Positions 5,110-12,391 of a DNA stretch of 18,936 bases are shown piece after piece. The position numbers and the translations under genes were made by a program. The stretch is from assembly GCA_035635075.1 (NCBI GenBank), contig DASQBT010000179.1, positions 1-18,936 on the forward strand, written 5' to 3'. The notes beneath the pieces were generated by a model. The model did not search any database, was not told where the DNA came from, and was given only the letters and a program-made list of their open reading frames with translations. The stretch's first letter is position 1; every line of letters begins with the position of its first letter. This DNA is from DASQBT01 sp035635075. GTDB taxonomy: Bacteria; Pseudomonadota; Gammaproteobacteria; Burkholderiales; Thiobacillaceae.

Positions 5110-6399
5110 ATGCGTGAATTGTTGCTCGCGGCCTTTCAGGCGGGTCTTAGCGCCGTCGATCCGATGGCTATTGTTCCGAGCCATATGCCGGCGCCGCCCC
5201 GGGGGCACGCCCTGGTCGTCGGGGGCGGCAAGGCGGCTGGGGCGATGGCCTGCGCGGTGGAAGACCACTGGCCAAACGCTGCGCCCCTGGCCGGCCTGGT
5301 GGTGACCCGCTATCAGCACAGCCTGCCCACCCGGTGCATCGAGGTTATTGAAGCCAGCCACCCGCTCCCCGACAGCCGCGGCGCGGAGGCGGCGACTCGC
5401 ATGCTGGACCAAGTGCGGCGGCTCACGCCGGATGACCTGCTGCTGGTGCTGTTGTCCGGCGGCGGCTCCAGCCTGTTAGCCCTACCGGCGGAGGGCATCG
5501 CGCTCAAGGAATTGCGCGCCGTGACCAAGGCGCTGCTTGCCTGTGGCGCGCCGATCCAGGACATCAACACGGTACGCAAACACCTCACCCGCTTGTCCGG
5601 CGGACAGCTCGCCGCGCATTGCCAGGCACCGATCAGAGCCCTGATCATTTCCGACGTGGTTGGTGACGACCCAACAGACATCGCATCAGGCCCCTGCGCC
5701 CCCGATCCTTCCAGCTATGCAGATGCCCTGGCGATCCTCGCCCACTACGCCATTATCCCGCCTCCCGCGGTAAGCGCCCACTTGCAGCGTGGCTTGCGCC
5801 GCGAGATCCTGGACACGCCCAAGCCCGGCGATGCGGTATTCGAGAAGGTTGAAAACCGCGTCATCGGCAGCGCCCGGCAATTGCTTAGCGCGGCGGAAGC
5901 CTATCTGCACGAGCGGGGCATCACCGTCGTCAACCTGGGCGAAAACGTAGGCGAATCGCGCGAACTCGCGCAGGCTCACGCCAGGCTGATTCGGGATCGG
6001 TTGCAAAGCATGCCTCGGCCCTTCGCCCTGCTTTCTGGCGGCGAAACCACCGTCATCGTGCGCAATCCGGCCGGACGCGGTGGTCGCAACACCGAATACC
6101 TGCTGGCCCTGGGTCTCGCGCTGAAGGGGATAGCAAGTGTCTGGGGGCTGGCCTGCGATACCGATGGGATCGATGGGACCGAAGAAAATGCTGGTGCGCG
6201 GTGGCAGCCAGACAGTCTGGCGCGTTCACAAGGGTTGGGGCTTGACGCACAGAACGCTCTCGCAGGCAACAACGCCTACGCCTTCTTCCAGGCTCTCGAC
6301 GACCTGGTAATCACCGGCCCCACCCGAACCAACGTCAATGACTTCCGACTCGTGCTGATAGTGGATCAGACGACGATATTCGCGGCGGCCAGAGCCTAA
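5110..6399 (+). CDS. glycerate 2-kinase (MOFRL/TtuD family)
   Basis: A 429-residue kinase that phosphorylates D-glycerate with ATP to 2-phosphoglycerate, linking glycolate, serine or tartronate metabolism to lower glycolysis. Family blocks in order are ALVVGGGKAAGAMA (about 33-46), VLLSGGGSSLLALP (about 113-126), DINTVRKHLTRLSGGQLAAH (about 150-169), IISDVVGDDPTDIASGP (about 178-194), the C-terminal MOFRL domain with LLSGGETTVIV and GRGGRNTEYLLAL, and CDTDGIDGTEENAGA. Homologues were often annotated as hydroxypyruvate reductase (TtuD); kinase is the better-supported activity. It is divergent from hemP and its stop overlaps the stop of the SAM hydrolase gene on the other strand. No partner gene of a glycolate or serine pathway lies in the window. 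Confidence 0.92.
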   Translation: MRELLLAAFQAGLSAVDPMAIVPSHMPAPPRGHALVVGGGKAAGAMACAVEDHWPNAAPLAGLVVTRYQHSLPTRCIEVIEASHPLPDSRGAEAATRMLDQVRRLTPDDLLLVLLSGGGSSLLALPAEGIALKELRAVTKALLACGAPIQDINTVRKHLTRLSGGQLAAHCQAPIRALIISDVVGDDPTDIASGPCAPDPSSYADALAILAHYAIIPPPAVSAHLQRGLRREILDTPKPGDAVFEKVENRVIGSARQLLSAAEAYLHERGITVVNLGENVGESRELAQAHARLIRDRLQSMPRPFALLSGGETTVIVRNPAGRGGRNTEYLLALGLALKGIASVWGLACDTDGIDGTEENAGARWQPDSLARSQGLGLDAQNALAGNNAYAFFQALDDLVITGPTRTNVNDFRLVLIVDQTTIFAAARA

Positions 6400-7130
6400 T
6401 TGGGTTTGAATACCTGAACCATATCACCGACCTTCAGGCCGAGCTTCTCCGCGGCGTTGCCGCGATTAATCGCCAGCTCCAGCAAACCCACGCTATTTAC
6501 GAACCAGAAGCCCTCACCCTTGGCGACAGAGCCAAACGTCTGGGCATGCTGGAATTCGCCAGTGCGTGCGACGACCCGAGTGGCCTTGGGCAAGGGCCCG
6601 CCACGGATGCCGGTCCAGGCATTGCCATAGTGATCAACGTAGATCACGCGCTGCAGATCGCCGGGATCAAACTCAATATGCAGCCTGGCCTTCTCTTCCA
6701 GCTTGTCGGCGGGAAATTCGCCCTTGGCGATCAGCGCGGCAATTACCGCGAATATATCCCGCCCATGGAACGTTGCCGAAACGGCGTCCGGTACCCAATG
6801 AATCCGCCAAACTTTGGCGTCACTGTTGCGTGCCGCGGCTATTGACAGGAGTCCATTGTCCGGACCGACAAACCAGCGTCCGCCCGCCATGACGACCACG
6901 CCCTCGCGTTCCGTCCCGACGCCGGGATCGACCACGCACATGAATACGCATCCGGGCGGGAAGGTAGGCGCGAAGGCGGCGAGGAGATGAGCGCCTGCGT
7001 GGGCATTGTAGTCCGGCGCCTGATGCAGCAGGTCCACCACCTGATGGTCCGGCGCATGCTGGGCCAGACGCGCCTTCACCTGGCCTACATAGGGGTCGTG
7101 ACCACCGAAGTCAGTGAAGAGCACGATCAT
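6396..7130 (-). CDS. SAM hydrolase (adenosine-forming; SAM hydroxide adenosyltransferase, DUF62)
   Basis: A 244-residue enzyme of the fluorinase/chlorinase-like superfamily that uses water (hydroxide) to split S-adenosylmethionine into adenosine and methionine. Motifs are TDFGGHDPYVG (6-16), VVDPGVGTER (66-75), VGPDNGLL (88-95), FHGRDIFA (121-128) and VDHYGNAWTG. Asp68, Arg75 and His122 match the Asp-Arg-His set reported for the archaeal enzyme. The ATG at 7130 has a strong GGAGG ribosome-binding site 6 bases upstream. A promoter-like pair lies between it and the rplQ terminator, so it is probably a separate transcription unit. It converges on the glycerate kinase gene with overlapping stop codons. 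The physiological role of this family is still poorly defined. Confidence 0.92.
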   Translation of the reverse strand: MIVLFTDFGGHDPYVGQVKARLAQHAPDHQVVDLLHQAPDYNAHAGAHLLAAFAPTFPPGCVFMCVVDPGVGTEREGVVVMAGGRWFVGPDNGLLSIAAARNSDAKVWRIHWVPDAVSATFHGRDIFAVIAALIAKGEFPADKLEEKARLHIEFDPGDLQRVIYVDHYGNAWTGIRGGPLPKATRVVARTGEFQHAQTFGSVAKGEGFWFVNSVGLLELAINRGNAAEKLGLKVGDMVQVFKPN

Positions 7131-7156
7131 GAAAGCCTCCGTCGTTATTGGCTATG

Positions 7157-7185
7157 AATATTGGACGTTCACACTTATCTGGCAA
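7157..7185 (-). promoter_or_regulatory. promoter-like site for the SAM hydrolase gene
   Basis: On the minus strand, TTGCCA (7185-7180, 5/6 to the -35 consensus) is followed after 17 bases by AATATT (7162-7157, 4/6 to the -10). It sits between the rplQ terminator and the SAM hydrolase ribosome-binding site. Confidence 0.5.
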
Positions 7186-7200
7186 GCCCCGAAATGCAAG

Positions 7201-7220
7201 AAGCCGGGTGGTCCCGGCTT
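7201..7220 (-). terminator. intrinsic terminator of the alpha operon
   Basis: A perfect 8-base stem (AAGCCGGG, loop TGGT, CCCGGCTT) begins about 30 bases downstream of the rplQ stop. A short, imperfect U-rich tail (CTTGCATTT) follows on the minus strand, and a TTTT run follows on the plus strand, so it may be bidirectional. It closes the long ribosomal-protein cluster. Confidence 0.8.
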
Positions 7221-7250
7221 TTGGTGGTGCTTGGCTTGAACTACTTTGAG

Positions 7251-7637
7251 CTATTCAGCGTCGACGGCCTCGCTGGTCTCGGGGCGATCCACCAGCTCCA
7301 CCAATGCCATGGGCGCATTATCCCCCACGCGGAAGCCGAACTTAAGGATGCGCAGGTAGCCGCCGGGGCGCTTCGCATAGCGCGGGCCCAGCTCATCGAA
7401 CACCTTGGTAACCATCTCACGGTCGCGCAACCGGTCGAACGCCAAGCGGCGATTTGACAGGCTGGGGGACTTGCCCAAGGTGATGATCGGCTCCGCCACG
7501 CGGCGTAATTCCTTGGCTTTGGGCAGGGTGGTCTTAATCGCTTCATGGCGCAACAGCGAGTTGGTCATGTTGCGAAGCATTGCCAGCCGGTGGCTGGTGG
7601 TGCGATTGAGTTTGCGATTTGACTGACTGTGACGCAT
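7251..7637 (-). CDS. rplQ: 50S ribosomal protein L17
   Basis: A 128-residue L17, near the bacterial average. It opens MRHSQSNRKLNRTTSHRLAM and contains RNMTNSLLRHEAIKTTLPKA and the KVFDELGPRYAKRPGGYLRI block. L17 binds 23S rRNA near the exit-tunnel side of the large subunit. The AAGGA ribosome-binding site lies 8 bases before the ATG. It is the last gene of the alpha operon, separated from rpoA by 86 bases with a hairpin, and followed by the terminator. The acidic tail (PETSEAVDAE) is a normal variable end. Confidence 0.98.
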   Translation of the reverse strand: MRHSQSNRKLNRTTSHRLAMLRNMTNSLLRHEAIKTTLPKAKELRRVAEPIITLGKSPSLSNRRLAFDRLRDREMVTKVFDELGPRYAKRPGGYLRILKFGFRVGDNAPMALVELVDRPETSEAVDAE

Positions 7638-7667
7638 GGCCTATTTCCTTTCAGTACTCTTTGGATA

Positions 7668-7687
7668 GGACGCCTGCCACGGCGTCC
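7668..7687 (-). other. intercistronic hairpin between rpoA and rplQ
   Basis: A perfect 7-base stem (GGACGCC / GGCGTCC) with a 6-base loop lies in the rpoA-rplQ spacer. No U-run follows, so it is more likely an mRNA processing or stability element than a terminator. It could adjust rplQ expression relative to rpoA. Confidence 0.5.
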
Positions 7688-7723
7688 CTCACTTTTTCGT
7701 TATGCTTGATGCTCTGCCGCTGT

Positions 7724-8704
7724 TCAGGCCTTCTCCAGTCCGGCGGGCGGCCAGTTCTCCAGTTTCATGCCCAGGGCCAAGCCGCGCGAGGCCAGGACTT
7801 CCTTGATTTCGTTGAGGGACTTGCGGCCCAGGTTGGGGGTCTTCAGCAATTCGGTTTCGGTGCGCTGAATCAGGTCACCGATGTAATAAATGTTCTCGGC
7901 CTTCAGGCAGTTGGCGGAACGCACGGTAAGTTCGAGATCGTCGACCGGGCGCAGCAGAATCGGATCAACCTGCGGCGCGCTGGGCGCTGCGGCGCTGCTC
8001 TCAGTGCCTTTCAGATCGGCGAACACGGACAACTGATCGACCAGAATGCGGGCCGCAGTGCGCACCGCTTCTTCCGGCTCGACAACGCCATTGGTCTCAA
8101 TGTCAATGACCAGGCGGTCCAGGTCGGTACGCTGCTCGACCCGGGCGCTTTCCACCGCATAGGCCACCCGGCGCACCGGACTGAAGGAAGCATCTACCAG
8201 GATAGAGCCAACGCTACGGGAATCTGCATCGACCTTGCGCGCCGGCACCGGCTGATAACCGCGGCCGCTTTCGACGCGGACTTCCATTTCCAGTCTCCCC
8301 CCCTTTGTCAGGTGAGCAATGATGTGATCTGGATTAAGCACTTCCACGTCATGCGGCAGCTGGATATCACCTGCTGTCACCACGCCCTCGCCCTCTTTGG
8401 CGAGTTTCAGATTCACGGCAGCCTTGCCGTGCAGCTTGAACGCGACACCCTTGAGATTGAGCAGAATGTCGACGACGTCTTCCTGCACGCTCTCGATGGT
8501 GGAGTATTCATGCACCACGCCGGTGATCTTGACTTCCGTCGGCGCATAGCCGGTCATGGACGACAAGAGTATGCGACGCAGGGCATTGCCCAGCGTATGT
8601 CCATAGCCGCGCTCGAACGGTTCCATGGTGACCTTGGCGTGAAGCGGAGACATGCGATCCACTTCCACGATGCGCGGCTTGAGAAAATCCTGAGTAGCAG
8701 ACAT
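7724..8704 (-). CDS. rpoA: RNA polymerase alpha subunit
   Basis: A 326-residue alpha subunit. The N-terminal domain (to about 230) carries the dimerisation and assembly segments, including ERGYGHTLGNALRRILLSSM. An Ala/Ser/Pro linker follows, then the C-terminal domain (about 245-326) with VRSANCLKAENIYYIGDLI, whose Arg is the key UP-element DNA-binding residue in E. coli, and NLGRKSLNEIKEVLASRGLALGM. It nucleates polymerase assembly and contacts UP elements and activators. AAGGA lies 9 bases before the ATG. It follows rpsD by 31 bases, in the usual alpha operon position. Nothing is missing. Confidence 0.99.
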   Translation of the reverse strand: MSATQDFLKPRIVEVDRMSPLHAKVTMEPFERGYGHTLGNALRRILLSSMTGYAPTEVKITGVVHEYSTIESVQEDVVDILLNLKGVAFKLHGKAAVNLKLAKEGEGVVTAGDIQLPHDVEVLNPDHIIAHLTKGGRLEMEVRVESGRGYQPVPARKVDADSRSVGSILVDASFSPVRRVAYAVESARVEQRTDLDRLVIDIETNGVVEPEEAVRTAARILVDQLSVFADLKGTESSAAAPSAPQVDPILLRPVDDLELTVRSANCLKAENIYYIGDLIQRTETELLKTPNLGRKSLNEIKEVLASRGLALGMKLENWPPAGLEKA

Positions 8705-8735
8705 GCGGCTTTTTCCTTAGAGCGCGGTTAAGCGA

Positions 8736-9365
8736 TTACTTGGAATACAGTTCAATCACCAGCGATTCATTGATGGTGGGCGGCAGTTCCGAACGCTGCG
8801 GCATGGCCTTGAAGGTGCCCTTCAGGCCCTTGCTGTCCACTTCAATCCATTCGGGGAAGCCACGGCCTTCAGCAGCCTCCACCGCGCCCTTGATGCGGAG
8901 CTGGGGCTTGGCCTTTTCCGCCACTTCGACGACATCACCGGCCCGCACCTGGAACGAAGGAATGTTGACGCGCTTGCCATTGACCATAATCGCGTTGTGG
9001 CGCACCACTTGGCGGGCCTCGGTACGCGAGGCACCGAACCCCATGCGGTAGCAAACAGTGTCCAGGCGGCTTTCGAGCAAACCAAGCAGATTGTCGCCCG
9101 TCACACCCTTGCGGCGGTCGGCCTCCTGGTAGACCAGCCGGAACTGGCCTTCGAGGACGCCATAAATGCGCCGAATCTTCTGCTTTTCACGCAGTTGCAC
9201 GCCGTAGTTTGACAGCCGACTGCCGCTCTTTTGGCCATGTTGGCCAGGCGCGTAACTGCGGCGCTCAATGGCGCATTTGTCGGTGTAGCACTTTTCGCCC
9301 TTGAGAAAGAGCTTTTCGCCTTCGCGGCGGCACTGACGGCATTTTGCATCCAGATTTCTTGCCAT
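8736..9365 (-). CDS. rpsD: 30S ribosomal protein S4 (zinc-binding type)
   Basis: A 209-residue S4, a primary 16S rRNA binder. The start MARNLDAKC is the ATG at 9365; the open frame further upstream runs into rpsK. Cys9, Cys12, Cys26 and Cys31 form the zinc-binding N-terminal motif (CRQC, then CYTDKC), i.e. the C+ form. The S4 RNA-binding domain lies around LLESRLDTVCYRMGF to VNIPSFQVRAGDVV. In E. coli, S4 is the autogenous repressor of the alpha operon. The ribosome-binding region is odd: three tandem AAGGTC hexamers lie directly before the ATG. Confidence 0.98.
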   Translation of the reverse strand: MARNLDAKCRQCRREGEKLFLKGEKCYTDKCAIERRSYAPGQHGQKSGSRLSNYGVQLREKQKIRRIYGVLEGQFRLVYQEADRRKGVTGDNLLGLLESRLDTVCYRMGFGASRTEARQVVRHNAIMVNGKRVNIPSFQVRAGDVVEVAEKAKPQLRIKGAVEAAEGRGFPEWIEVDSKGLKGTFKAMPQRSELPPTINESLVIELYSK

Positions 9366-9383
9366 GACCTTGACCTTGACCTT
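9366..9383 (-). repeat. triple AAGGTC tandem repeat at the rpsD ribosome-binding site
   Basis: Three perfect copies of AAGGTC (minus strand) abut the rpsD ATG. Each has an AAGG Shine-Dalgarno core, at 14, 8 and 2 bases from the start. The middle copy has the best spacing; the others could add ribosome standby or alternative pairing. Confidence 0.85.
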
Positions 9384-9385
9384 AA

Positions 9386-9781
9386 TTAAATACGACGCTT
9401 CTTGGGCGGACGGCAACCGTTGTGCGGCACCGGCGTCACATCAGATATCGAGGTAATCTTGAAACCCAAGGCGTTGAGGGCGCGCACTGAGGACTCGCGA
9501 CCGGGGCCGGGCCCCTTGATGCGGACTTCAAGATTTTTCACCCCGTATTCCAGCGCCATCTTGCCGGCATTCTCGGCCGCCACCTGAGCCGCGAACGGGG
9601 TGGACTTGCGCGAACCCTTGAAGCCGGCGCCTCCTGCAGTGGCCCAGGACAGGGCGTTGCCCTGGCGGTCGGTTATGGTAATGATCGTGTTGTTGAAGGA
9701 TGCATGAACATGGACGATCCCTTCAGCCACGTTCTTCTTGACCTTCTTGCGCACACGGGTCGCAGCAGCAGTCTTAGCCAT
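9386..9781 (-). CDS. rpsK: 30S ribosomal protein S11
   Basis: A 131-residue S11, close to the usual 129. A basic N-terminal tail (RVRKKVKKNVAEG) is followed by HVHASFNNTIITITDRQGN, the GGAGFKGSRKSTPFAAQ block and the terminal PHNGCRPPKKRRI. S11 is part of the 30S platform near the mRNA exit site. The ribosome-binding region is TAGGGA. The stop is 20 bases from the rpsD start, whose hexamer repeat fills that space. Confidence 0.98.
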   Translation of the reverse strand: MAKTAAATRVRKKVKKNVAEGIVHVHASFNNTIITITDRQGNALSWATAGGAGFKGSRKSTPFAAQVAAENAGKMALEYGVKNLEVRIKGPGPGRESSVRALNALGFKITSISDVTPVPHNGCRPPKKRRI

Positions 9782-9791
9782 CTAACAATCC

Positions 9792-10148
9792 CTATTTCTT
9801 GATCGCTTTGCGCGGGCCCTTGCGGGTTCGTGCATTGGTTCGGGTGCGCTGACCGCGCACGGGTAGTCCCTTGCGATGGCGCACGCCACGGTAGCATCCC
9901 AAATCCATGAGACGCTTGATATTCATGGTCACTTCACGACGTAGATCGCCTTCAACGGTGTGCTTCGACACGCCATCGCGCAGCTTGTCCATGTCGGTAT
10001 CGGACAGGTCCTTGACCTTCGTAGAGGAAGCCACCCCTGCGCCGTCGCAGATCTTACGCGCGGTCGCGCGCCCAATGCCGAAAATTGCCGTCAAGGCGAT
10101 CTCGGCGTGTTGATGGTTCGGAATGTTTACCCCAGCGATACGGGCCAT
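9792..10148 (-). CDS. rpsM: 30S ribosomal protein S13
   Basis: A 118-residue S13, opening MARIAGVNIPNHQHAEIALT. It has the helix-two-turn-helix segment around IFGIGRATARKI and the basic tail GQRTRTNARTRKGPRKAIKK that reaches the P-site tRNA and the subunit bridge to L5. It is the first gene of the alpha operon. GGAG lies 8 bases before the ATG, and a promoter-like AT-rich spacer separates it from rpmJ. Confidence 0.98.
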   Translation of the reverse strand: MARIAGVNIPNHQHAEIALTAIFGIGRATARKICDGAGVASSTKVKDLSDTDMDKLRDGVSKHTVEGDLRREVTMNIKRLMDLGCYRGVRHRKGLPVRGQRTRTNARTRKGPRKAIKK

Positions 10149-10176
10149 TCGCTATGCTCCGGACAGAAAATTATAA

Positions 10177-10206
10177 ATAATACCACGCTTGGTCCATAGA
10201 ACCCAA
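10177..10206 (-). promoter_or_regulatory. candidate alpha-operon promoter upstream of rpsM
   Basis: On the minus strand, TTGGGT (10206-10201) is followed after 18 bases by TATTAT (10182-10177). A perfect TATAAT (10175-10170) follows directly. The 78-base rpmJ-rpsM spacer is markedly AT-rich compared with the rest of the cluster, and the position matches the known alpha-operon promoter of E. coli. Confidence 0.55.
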
Positions 10207-10226
10207 GTCGAATCCATGCCTGTCAC

Positions 10227-10340
10227 TCAACCCTGGCGCTGTTTGTGCCGCGGATCCTCACAGATGACCCGGACCACGCCCTTGCGACGCACGATCTTGC
10301 ACTTACGGCAAATCTTCTTGACTGATGCTTGTACTCGCAT
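10227..10340 (-). CDS. rpmJ: 50S ribosomal protein L36
   Basis: A 37-residue protein starting MRVQASVKKICRKCKIVRRK. The zinc ligands Cys11, Cys14, Cys27 and His32 (the His in DPRHKQRQG) are intact, so this is the zinc-binding (C+) form; the paralogous zinc-free form is not seen here. L36 is the smallest large-subunit protein and helps fold 23S rRNA. AGGAG lies a few bases before the ATG. It sits between infA and the alpha-operon promoter, the usual betaproteobacterial order. Confidence 0.97.
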   Translation of the reverse strand: MRVQASVKKICRKCKIVRRKGVVRVICEDPRHKQRQG

Positions 10341-10373
10341 GTCATTCTCCTAATGCCTGTTACGGCAAACTCT

Positions 10374-10592
10374 CTATTTGGCCCGGAACACAATTCGGGC
10401 CCTACTCAAATCGTAAGGCGTCAGCTCGACGGTCACCTTGTCGCCGGGCAAGATGCGTATGTAATGCATGCGCATCTTGCCGGAAATATGTCCCAGTACC
10501 AGATGACCGTTTTCCAGCTTGACGCGAAAGGTGGCATTCGGCAGGTTCTCAACGACTTCACCCTGCATCTGGATGACATCTTCCTTACCCAT
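10374..10592 (-). CDS. infA: translation initiation factor IF-1
   Basis: A 72-residue IF-1, the standard length, starting MGKEDVIQMQGEVVENLPNA and ending DLSRARIVFRAK. It is a single OB-fold that binds the 30S A site with IF-2 and IF-3 during initiation. The frame is open further upstream inside secY; the ATG at 10592, 2 bases after the secY stop, is the family start. The tight spacing suggests translational coupling to secY. Location of infA between secY and rpmJ is typical of betaproteobacteria and differs from E. coli. Confidence 0.97.
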   Translation of the reverse strand: MGKEDVIQMQGEVVENLPNATFRVKLENGHLVLGHISGKMRMHYIRILPGDKVTVELTPYDLSRARIVFRAK

Positions 10593-10594
10593 AC

Positions 10595-11920
10595 TCAACG
10601 CCCGACCAGTCCACCCTTGAAGTTGGCTTTCTTGAGCAGACTTTCGTACTGATGACTCATGATGTAGGCCTGAACCTGCGCCATGAAATCCATGGTCACC
10701 ACCACGATAATCAGCAGGGAGGTGCCGCCGAAATAGAACGGCACATTCCACTTTGCAATCAGTATTTCCGGGATCAGGCACACAAAGGTGATGTACATGG
10801 CGCCGATCAGGGTAAGCCGCGTCATGATCTTGTCGATGTACCTCGCCGTCTGGTCGCCTGGACGGATGCCGGGAACAAAAGCGCCGCTTTTCTTCAGGTT
10901 GTCCGCCGTTTCCTTGGGGTTGAACACCAGGGCGGTATAGAAGAAACAGAAGAAGATGATTGCTCCGGCATACAGGACCATGTGTATCGGCTGCCCAGGC
11001 GCCAGGGTGGACGCCAGGTCTTTCAGCCAGACCATGCGGTCACTGGAGCCAAACCAGCCCGCCAGCGTGGCCGGAAACAGAATGATGCTGGAAGCGAAGA
11101 TGGGCGGTATTACGCCGGACATGTTGAGCTTGAGTGGCAGATGAGAACTTTGCCCGCCTACCACCATACGCCCGACCTGCCGCTTGGCATAATTGACCAG
11201 GATCTTACGCTGGCCTTTTTCGACAAACACCACAAACGCAATCACCGCGAGTGACAGGACAAACAGTATCAGCAGCAAAGGAATCGAGAAGGCGCCGGTG
11301 CGGGTCAGCTCGAGCATGCCCCCGATCGCCTGGGGAAGGCCGGCGACAATGCCGGCAAAAATGATGATCGAGATGCCGTTGCCGATACCGCGCTCGGTAA
11401 TCTGCTCTCCCAGCCACATCAAAAACATGGTGCCCGCGGTCAGGGTCGTTACGGTCGTGATTCGAAACATGAAGCCGGGATCCAGCACCAGTCCCGCTTG
11501 CGCTTCCAGCGCGATGGCGATCCCCAGGCCTTGGAACAGGGCGAGGAAAACAGTGCCGTAGCGGGTGTACTGAGTAATCTTGCGCCGGCCAGACTCGCCC
11601 TCTTTCTTCAGCGCCTCCAGTTGCGGCGACACCACCGTCAGCAGCTGAACGATAATCGAGGAGGAAATATAAGGCATGATGCCCAGGGCAAATACGGTAA
11701 AACGCTTGAGCGCCCCGCCCGAGAACATGTTGAACATGCCCAGGATGCCGCCCTGCTGCGACTGAAACAGGTGCTCCAGCACCCTCGGGTCTATGCCCGG
11801 CACCGGAATATGTGCGCCGATGCGATAGACGATCAGGGCCCCGGCCAGGAACCATAAGCGCCGCTTGAGGTCGGCAAACTTGCCGGAGGCAAGTCCTGTC
11901 ATGGGAGACGGGTTGGCCAC
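10595..11920 (-). CDS. secY: preprotein translocase subunit SecY
   Basis: A 441-residue inner-membrane channel subunit of the Sec translocon, with about ten hydrophobic helices. Recognisable blocks are LKRRLWFLAGALIVYRIGAH near the N-terminus, the plug region after IPVPGID, YARRQV-like NYAKRQVGRMVVGGQSSHLP in the cytoplasmic loop, and FNPKETADNLKKSGAFVPGIRPG. Ribosome and SecA binding involve the last two cytoplasmic loops. The start is GTG at 11920 with AGGA about 9 bases upstream; an ATG six codons in is an alternative. It follows rplO by 35 bases. Confidence 0.98.
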   Translation of the reverse strand: MANPSPMTGLASGKFADLKRRLWFLAGALIVYRIGAHIPVPGIDPRVLEHLFQSQQGGILGMFNMFSGGALKRFTVFALGIMPYISSSIIVQLLTVVSPQLEALKKEGESGRRKITQYTRYGTVFLALFQGLGIAIALEAQAGLVLDPGFMFRITTVTTLTAGTMFLMWLGEQITERGIGNGISIIIFAGIVAGLPQAIGGMLELTRTGAFSIPLLLILFVLSLAVIAFVVFVEKGQRKILVNYAKRQVGRMVVGGQSSHLPLKLNMSGVIPPIFASSIILFPATLAGWFGSSDRMVWLKDLASTLAPGQPIHMVLYAGAIIFFCFFYTALVFNPKETADNLKKSGAFVPGIRPGDQTARYIDKIMTRLTLIGAMYITFVCLIPEILIAKWNVPFYFGGTSLLIIVVVTMDFMAQVQAYIMSHQYESLLKKANFKGGLVGR

Positions 11921-11955
11921 GATCGATGTCCTGTGGTTGTGCTAGGTCCGGCCGG

Positions 11956-12390
11956 TCACTCGGCCAAGCTGCCGCCGGCTGCCTCGATGGCCTCTCGGGC
12001 ACCCTTGCTCGCCGCGATGCCCTTGAGTTTGACCGCCTTGCCGAGTTCGCCCGAGAGAATGACTTTCGCGGTCCTGGCTGAGGCTGGCACGAGGCCAGAC
12101 TGCTTAAGCACCAGAATGTCGATTTCTTCCACGGCAACCCGCGCGAGATCCGACAGGCGCACTTCGGCCGTGTCGGTCCGGCTCAGGGACACAAAGCCCC
12201 GCTTGGGCAGGCGGCGCTGCAGCGGCATTTGACCGCCCTCGAAGCCGACTTTCTTGTAGCCGCCGGAACGGGAATGCTGACCCTTATGCCCGCGGCCTGC
12301 GGTCTTGCCCAAGCCCGAGCCGATGCCGCGTCCGACCCGACGCTTGGCATGCTTGGCGCCAGCGGCGGGTTTGACATTGTTCAGTTCCAT
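11956..12390 (-). CDS. rplO: 50S ribosomal protein L15
   Basis: A 144-residue L15. It starts MELNNVKPAAGAKHAKRRVG and has the Gly-rich basic N-terminal extension (GRGIGSGLGKTAGRGHKGQH) that penetrates the large subunit. A GFEGGQMPLQRRLPKRGF block and a globular C-terminal domain follow. It is a late assembly protein at the centre of the 50S. The ATG lies 1 base after the rpmD stop, with GAGGG just upstream overlapping the end of rpmD. Confidence 0.98.
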   Translation of the reverse strand: MELNNVKPAAGAKHAKRRVGRGIGSGLGKTAGRGHKGQHSRSGGYKKVGFEGGQMPLQRRLPKRGFVSLSRTDTAEVRLSDLARVAVEEIDILVLKQSGLVPASARTAKVILSGELGKAVKLKGIAASKGAREAIEAAGGSLAE

Positions 12391-12391
12391 C

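Noticed and set aside
7619..8731. A 370-codon plus-strand open frame opposite rpoA.
   Set aside because: It mirrors rpoA exactly, and no motif, ribosome-binding site or promoter supports it.
10201..10213. A 13-base sequence (ACCCAAGTCGAAT) shared with the region upstream of bfr (187-199, opposite strand).
   Set aside because: Several matches of this length are expected by chance in a window of this size.
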